DNA from: a bacterium
GTDB lineage: Bacteria > Blakebacterota > Blakebacteria > Blakebacterales > Blakebacteraceae
Reading direction: 5' to 3'
Length of the DNA: 9,512 nucleotides
Assembly: GCA_025774615.1 (NCBI GenBank)
Contig: JALGVQ010000110.1
Span: forward strand, 1-9,512
Positions 6,071-9,512 of this stretch are shown here, one piece after another (position 1 is the stretch's first letter; each line of letters starts with the position of its first letter). A program made the position numbers and the translations under genes. The notes beneath the pieces are model-generated. The model saw nothing but the letters and a program-made list of their open reading frames with translations. It was not told where the DNA came from and searched no databases.

Positions 6071-8482
6071 ATGAGCCGGGGCCTGCGGATCGTCTCTGTC
6101 AAAGGAATACACGTGTCGCAAACATCTGTTGTGCCAGAGAGTCTCAGACGTATTCCGTATAGAACTCTTTTGAGTCTGTTGCTGCTGCTGGGTATGGCTG
6201 CCGTGCCTGTGTTCGCTCAGGAGCCCGGAAAACTGGGCGACATCGAATATTTCACAGAGACCAACAATCAGTATGCGTTCGTTACGGCTGATGGCGCCGT
6301 TGTCAAAGTGGCGTTCTATCGTGCGGACATCTTCAGGATCTGGATGGGACCGGAAGTGGAGCTGAGCGATCCGGCCGGCAGCGAGGATACGCCCATCGTC
6401 GTATACGACGGCAAGCCCATCGAAGTGAGCCACCGCGAGGAGCGCGATTACCATGTGATCGCCAGCGATTCATGCGTTCTACGGATCTATAAATCGCCCT
6501 GCACCTTTGCTCTCTACCAGACAGACAATACCACGCTGGTGTTCGAGGAGGCCGAGCCCATCACCTATGGTGAAACGATCGTTCTCGAACCCCCACCGGA
6601 AGTTCAGGAGAACGAACGGAGAAGAAGGCGCAGAGGACCCACCGAAAAGGTTGTGACGTACCAGACGCTCAGGCGCAACAGTGATGATCACTTCTATGGT
6701 TGCGGGATGCAGAACGGTCACTTCAACCACAATGACCGGGATGTGATCATCTCATCCACCGGCAGCTGGAATGAGGAAGGCCACCCCAATGCGGTTCCCT
6801 TCTATATGTCCTTGAAAGGCTATGGCGCCTTCCGTAACACCTATGCCCGGGGCCTGTATTCATTCAAGGATCCGGTCAGGGTGGAACACGAAGAGACACG
6901 ATTCGATTGTTACTATTTCTACGGCCCGTCCCTGAAGAAGATCATCGACGGATACACACTGATCACCGGGCGGCCATTCATGACGCCCATCTGGGCGATG
7001 GAATTCGGCGACGCCGACCGCTACGAAGATGGAACCTTCGAATGCGTCTCCTACGCAGATATGTACATCGATAATGATATTCCCGTCGGCTGGTTCCTGC
7101 CGAATGACGGCTACAGGATGAATTTTGAACGCTTCCCGGAAGTAAGCAAAGAACTTGAAGCGCGTAATATCTATACGGGTATGTGGACCGACGAAGGCCG
7201 TGACTTCGAGATGATCGTCAAGGAGTGGGGCGTCCGGCTCTTCAAACTCGATATCGCCTGGGTGGGTCGGGGCTACAAGTTCTCACTGGATGCCTGCCGC
7301 CAGGTCTTCAATCATATCGAGAACAACTCCGACGCCCGCGGTGTGCTGTGGGTGACGCTGGGCTGGGCCGGTTCACAACGGTATACGATCATGTGGACAG
7401 GCGACAATGCGGGAAGCCTGGATTGGATCAGATGGCATATTCCCACCGCGACCGGTTCAGGGCTGTCCGCGCAGAACGGCGGCACCGGTGACATCGAAGG
7501 CATATATGGCGGTGACGCGATCACCTATGTCCGGGACCTGCAATGGAAGTGCTTCTCGCCTTTCATGATGATCATCGATAACTGGTCGGATCACGAGAAG
7601 AAGCCGTTCAGCTACGGCGATCCCTTCACCATTCACAATCGCAATGCGCTGAAACTGAAATCCCGCCTGATGCCGTACCTGTACACTTATGCTTACGAGA
7701 GCCATATGACCGGTGTACCGGTACAGCGCGCGCTGGTACTCGAATTTCCTGAAGATCCCAACACCTGGACGGAAGTCGGCGATAACGCGAAGACGCAGTA
7801 TGAGTTCATGTCGGGCGAGTCGTTCCTGGTAGCTCCCGTCTTTGCAGACACAGCTGCCTGGAGCGTATATCTCCCCCCGGGCAGGTGGACCGATCATGCC
7901 AGTGGCCAAGTGTATGACGGCGGACAGACGATCACTGATTATGACGTCTCAGATTTCAAGTTGCCCGTCCTGGTGAAAGAGGGTGCCATAATCCCCATGT
8001 ATCCGGAAGCGTACTACGAAGATCGGGTACAGCAGCGGCCCCGTGATCCACTGCAGGTGGACATCTATCCGCATACCTCTGAGGCAACAGCGTTCACTTT
8101 GTTCGAGGATGACGGCCTGACCTATCAGTTCAGGGAGAACCGGTTCAACAAGACGCTCTTCAGTTGTGATGCGGTATCTGAGCGGGGAACCATCAGGATA
8201 GCCGTCGACGGCTGTGTGGAAGGCGATGGCTATGAGGGGATGCCACAGGAGAGGAATTACTATTTCACCGTGCATTGCGATTCAAAGCCGACGACTGTGT
8301 CCTGGGAAAGCACACCCGATGCCATGAGTCAGCTGCTTGAGATCGCTGATACCAATGGACTGCAGGGGAGTACCGAGGGCTGGAGCTATGACGCGGCACA
8401 GGGTGGAGTATTACATATCAAGCTCAGGTCGCTCGCATACGATGCCATGATCAAGATCGACATCAGGCTGGATAACAGATGA
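6071..8482 (+). CDS. Secreted glycoside hydrolase family 31 enzyme (isomaltosyltransferase/6-alpha-glucosyltransferase-like branch)
   Basis: The 803 residues begin with a Sec signal (RR at 26-27, a Leu-rich core, probable cleavage after PVFA near 50). The (beta/alpha)8 barrel carries GH31 signatures: FKLDIAW with nucleophile Asp394, MWTGDNAGS with acid/base Asp445, and LKLKSRLMPYLYTYAYE followed by the LEFPEDP element. The C-terminal part has family beta-sandwich motifs (SFLVAPVF, YLPPGRW, FTLFEDDG). The segments FYGCGMQNGHF, DIPVGWFLPNDGY and IRWHIPTATGSGLS recall GH31 enzymes acting on isomalto-, dextran- or alternan-type alpha-glucans rather than alpha-xylosidases; this is recalled similarity, not a search. 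Hydrolysis or transglycosylation of exported alpha-glucosides is therefore likely. A six-arginine run (about 184-189) is an unusual insertion. Start: ATG 6071 has GAAGG 7 nt upstream, but GTG 6113 has AAAGGA 6 nt upstream and a more normal signal length. It converges on the DUF1080 gene. Confidence 0.9.
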   Translation: MSRGLRIVSVKGIHVSQTSVVPESLRRIPYRTLLSLLLLLGMAAVPVFAQEPGKLGDIEYFTETNNQYAFVTADGAVVKVAFYRADIFRIWMGPEVELSDPAGSEDTPIVVYDGKPIEVSHREERDYHVIASDSCVLRIYKSPCTFALYQTDNTTLVFEEAEPITYGETIVLEPPPEVQENERRRRRRGPTEKVVTYQTLRRNSDDHFYGCGMQNGHFNHNDRDVIISSTGSWNEEGHPNAVPFYMSLKGYGAFRNTYARGLYSFKDPVRVEHEETRFDCYYFYGPSLKKIIDGYTLITGRPFMTPIWAMEFGDADRYEDGTFECVSYADMYIDNDIPVGWFLPNDGYRMNFERFPEVSKELEARNIYTGMWTDEGRDFEMIVKEWGVRLFKLDIAWVGRGYKFSLDACRQVFNHIENNSDARGVLWVTLGWAGSQRYTIMWTGDNAGSLDWIRWHIPTATGSGLSAQNGGTGDIEGIYGGDAITYVRDLQWKCFSPFMMIIDNWSDHEKKPFSYGDPFTIHNRNALKLKSRLMPYLYTYAYESHMTGVPVQRALVLEFPEDPNTWTEVGDNAKTQYEFMSGESFLVAPVFADTAAWSVYLPPGRWTDHASGQVYDGGQTITDYDVSDFKLPVLVKEGAIIPMYPEAYYEDRVQQRPRDPLQVDIYPHTSEATAFTLFEDDGLTYQFRENRFNKTLFSCDAVSERGTIRIAVDGCVEGDGYEGMPQERNYYFTVHCDSKPTTVSWESTPDAMSQLLEIADTNGLQGSTEGWSYDAAQGGVLHIKLRSLAYDAMIKIDIRLDNR
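6101..6106 (+). promoter_or_regulatory. Candidate ribosome binding site for an alternative GTG start at 6113
   Basis: AAAGGA lies 6 nt before GTG at 6113-6115, in frame with the GH31 gene. Starting there removes 14 residues and leaves a 17-residue n-region before the hydrophobic core instead of 31. The upstream ATG also has an acceptable site (GAAGG, 6059-6063), so the start stays open. Confidence 0.45.
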
Positions 8483-8551
8483 TCCTTCACACCGGAGCGA
8501 CTTGCACGGTGTCTGAGTGAGATCCTGAATTCCGAGCAGGAATGACCTCGC
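8483..8551. terminator. Convergent spacer with weak hairpins
   Basis: Two genes converge on these 69 bp, so termination in both directions is expected. ACACCG (8489-8494) pairs with CGGTGT (8507-8512) over a 12-base loop, and TCCTG (8523-8527) pairs with CAGGA (8537-8541) over 9 bases. Neither is followed by a T-tract, so the case rests mainly on gene arrangement. Confidence 0.25.
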
Positions 8552-9512
8552 TTATCGTCCTGCTCTCATCGGCGTCAGTGTGATGGTCCGGAAGTGGATG
8601 ACGCCCCCTTCCGACTGCAGGCCGATCTTCCCGGCCCGGACATCGCAGCCGGTCGCCTCGTTCACAAGCTTGCCGTTCAGCATCACCGTGATGGTGCCGC
8701 CCCGGACGGTGATCTCGTAACGGTTCCATTCACCCGGTTCCTTCTCGTTCCGTTCGAGAGCGGGTAATGACCAGCCGATCGAGATCTCCGACAACCGCTC
8801 CTCATCACCGCCGATCTTGAAGCCGTTAAAGCCGTACATGTCACCGGCGCTGCCGCTCCGCAACTGAGCTTCTGCACAATTCGGCAGCATGGTGGGTTCG
8901 CCCGTGATCCGCAAGAGCACGCCGCTGTTGCCTGGTTCTTCAGGCCAGCGCCATTCAACTACAAGCCTGAAGTTTTGATACTCCTCGACTGTGGCGAGAT
9001 AGCCGCGGGGATCTCCGGTGCAGACCAGGATACCGTCCTCGACACTCCAGACGTCCTCCATCGTGGCGGTCTCATCCGTCAGAAAGTACTCCCACCCAGA
9101 CAGGTCCCTGCCGTTGAACAGGGCGATCTGCCGGCCTGAGGGTGCATCCCTCGGCCGGCGGGAAACGGGCTCGGGAGTCCGCTCCTGGACCATGCGCTCC
9201 CGCAACCCGGCCATCCGCTCACGAGCCTGATCCTCGGTGATCCTGCCAGCTTCGATCGCCGCGGCAAGTTCGGCCCTGATCCGGACGATCTGTTCACGGG
9301 TCAGAGTTGCCCTCTCACGCTCGCCAGCCCCTCTAGCGGCAACTGCCAGACGCTCCCGCATCCCGGTCAGCCGCTGATGGGCTTGCTCCTCAGATATCTC
9401 GCCCGCCTCTACCGCGGCACTGGTCTCCCTCACAGCGCTGGCAACTTGCTCCTGCATGCTGCGTTCGGTTGCCTGCTCCTGCCTTATGCGCTCCCGTATC
9501 GCGACCATCCGC
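8552..9512 (-). CDS. DUF1080 (3-keto-disaccharide hydrolase) protein with N-terminal helical repeats; start outside window
   Basis: The frame ends at TAA (8552-8554) and stays open to the right edge. The Met at 9506-9508 is preceded by an in-frame Arg codon, and this Arg-Met pair begins the tail of another repeat copy, so it is probably internal and the true start lies beyond 9512. Numbering from that Met, residues 22-54 and 74-106 are copies of a charged helical unit whose core reads EAG-x-I-[ST]-E-[ED]-Q-A followed by R-[LM]-x-G-[ML]-RER. Residues 128-313 are a DUF1080/PF06439 concanavalin-like sandwich: LFNGRDLSGWE, WSVEDGILVCTG, GYLAT, YQNFRLVVEWRW, GNSGVLLR, a PGEWNRYEI segment and MLNGKLVN. 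The family includes enzymes cleaving 3-keto-glycosides; many members are uncharacterised and may only bind sugars. Any export signal would lie outside the window. It converges on the GH31 gene, suggesting a shared carbohydrate theme. Confidence 0.85.
   Translation of the reverse strand, partial: RMVAIRERIRQEQATERSMQEQVASAVRETSAAVEAGEISEEQAHQRLTGMRERLAVAARGAGERERATLTREQIVRIRAELAAAIEAGRITEDQARERMAGLRERMVQERTPEPVSRRPRDAPSGRQIALFNGRDLSGWEYFLTDETATMEDVWSVEDGILVCTGDPRGYLATVEEYQNFRLVVEWRWPEEPGNSGVLLRITGEPTMLPNCAEAQLRSGSAGDMYGFNGFKIGGDEERLSEISIGWSLPALERNEKEPGEWNRYEITVRGGTITVMLNGKLVNEATGCDVRAGKIGLQSEGGVIHFRTITLTPMRAGR

Noticed and set aside
7457-7909. 150-codon minus-strand open frame
   Set aside because: It is antisense to the GH31 barrel and C-terminal region, whose motifs are continuous across it.

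Overview
The window looks like a chromosomal segment from an environmental, Gram-negative-type bacterium. Spot-counted lines run near 60% G+C. Several products carry Sec or lipoprotein export signals (two clear lipoboxes). The families present (large secreted S9 peptidases, NHL-like six-bladed propeller lipoproteins, DUF1080/3-keto-disaccharide hydrolases, GH31) are common in Gemmatimonadota and neighbouring FCB/PVC-type lineages. That placement is inference from family repertoire and style only; there is no rRNA or other phylogenetic marker here. I see no tRNA, rRNA, CRISPR array, insertion sequence or phage gene.

Layout. (1) Positions 1-1399, minus strand: the N-terminal 466 codons of an exported S9-type peptidase, starting at 1399 and running off the left edge. 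(2) Positions 1400-1542: a 143-bp divergent intergenic region with an inverted repeat. (3) Positions 1543-5874, plus strand: four co-oriented genes for a PLP-dependent class I/II aminotransferase, a class-C beta-lactamase-fold serine hydrolase, a six-bladed propeller lipoprotein (best start an internal TTG at 3910) and a helical lipoprotein made of two 104-residue-offset copies of one unit with matching histidines. (4) Positions 5875-6070: a gene-free stretch with a terminator-like hairpin and another inverted repeat. (5) Positions 6071-8482, plus strand: a secreted GH31 enzyme resembling the isomaltosyltransferase/6-alpha-glucosyltransferase-like branch. (6) Positions 8552-9512, minus strand: a convergent gene whose C-terminus is a DUF1080 domain preceded by at least two helical repeats; its start lies beyond the right edge.

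How they may work together. The peptidase, serine hydrolase and aminotransferase would fit breakdown and recycling of peptides or amino-acid derivatives by a cell that degrades polymers outside the cytoplasm. The GH31 and DUF1080 proteins point to alpha-glucan or oligosaccharide processing. No gene proves a single shared pathway. The least explained item is the duplicated His-bearing lipoprotein at 5134-5874. I found no clear sign of a defence system or mobile element.
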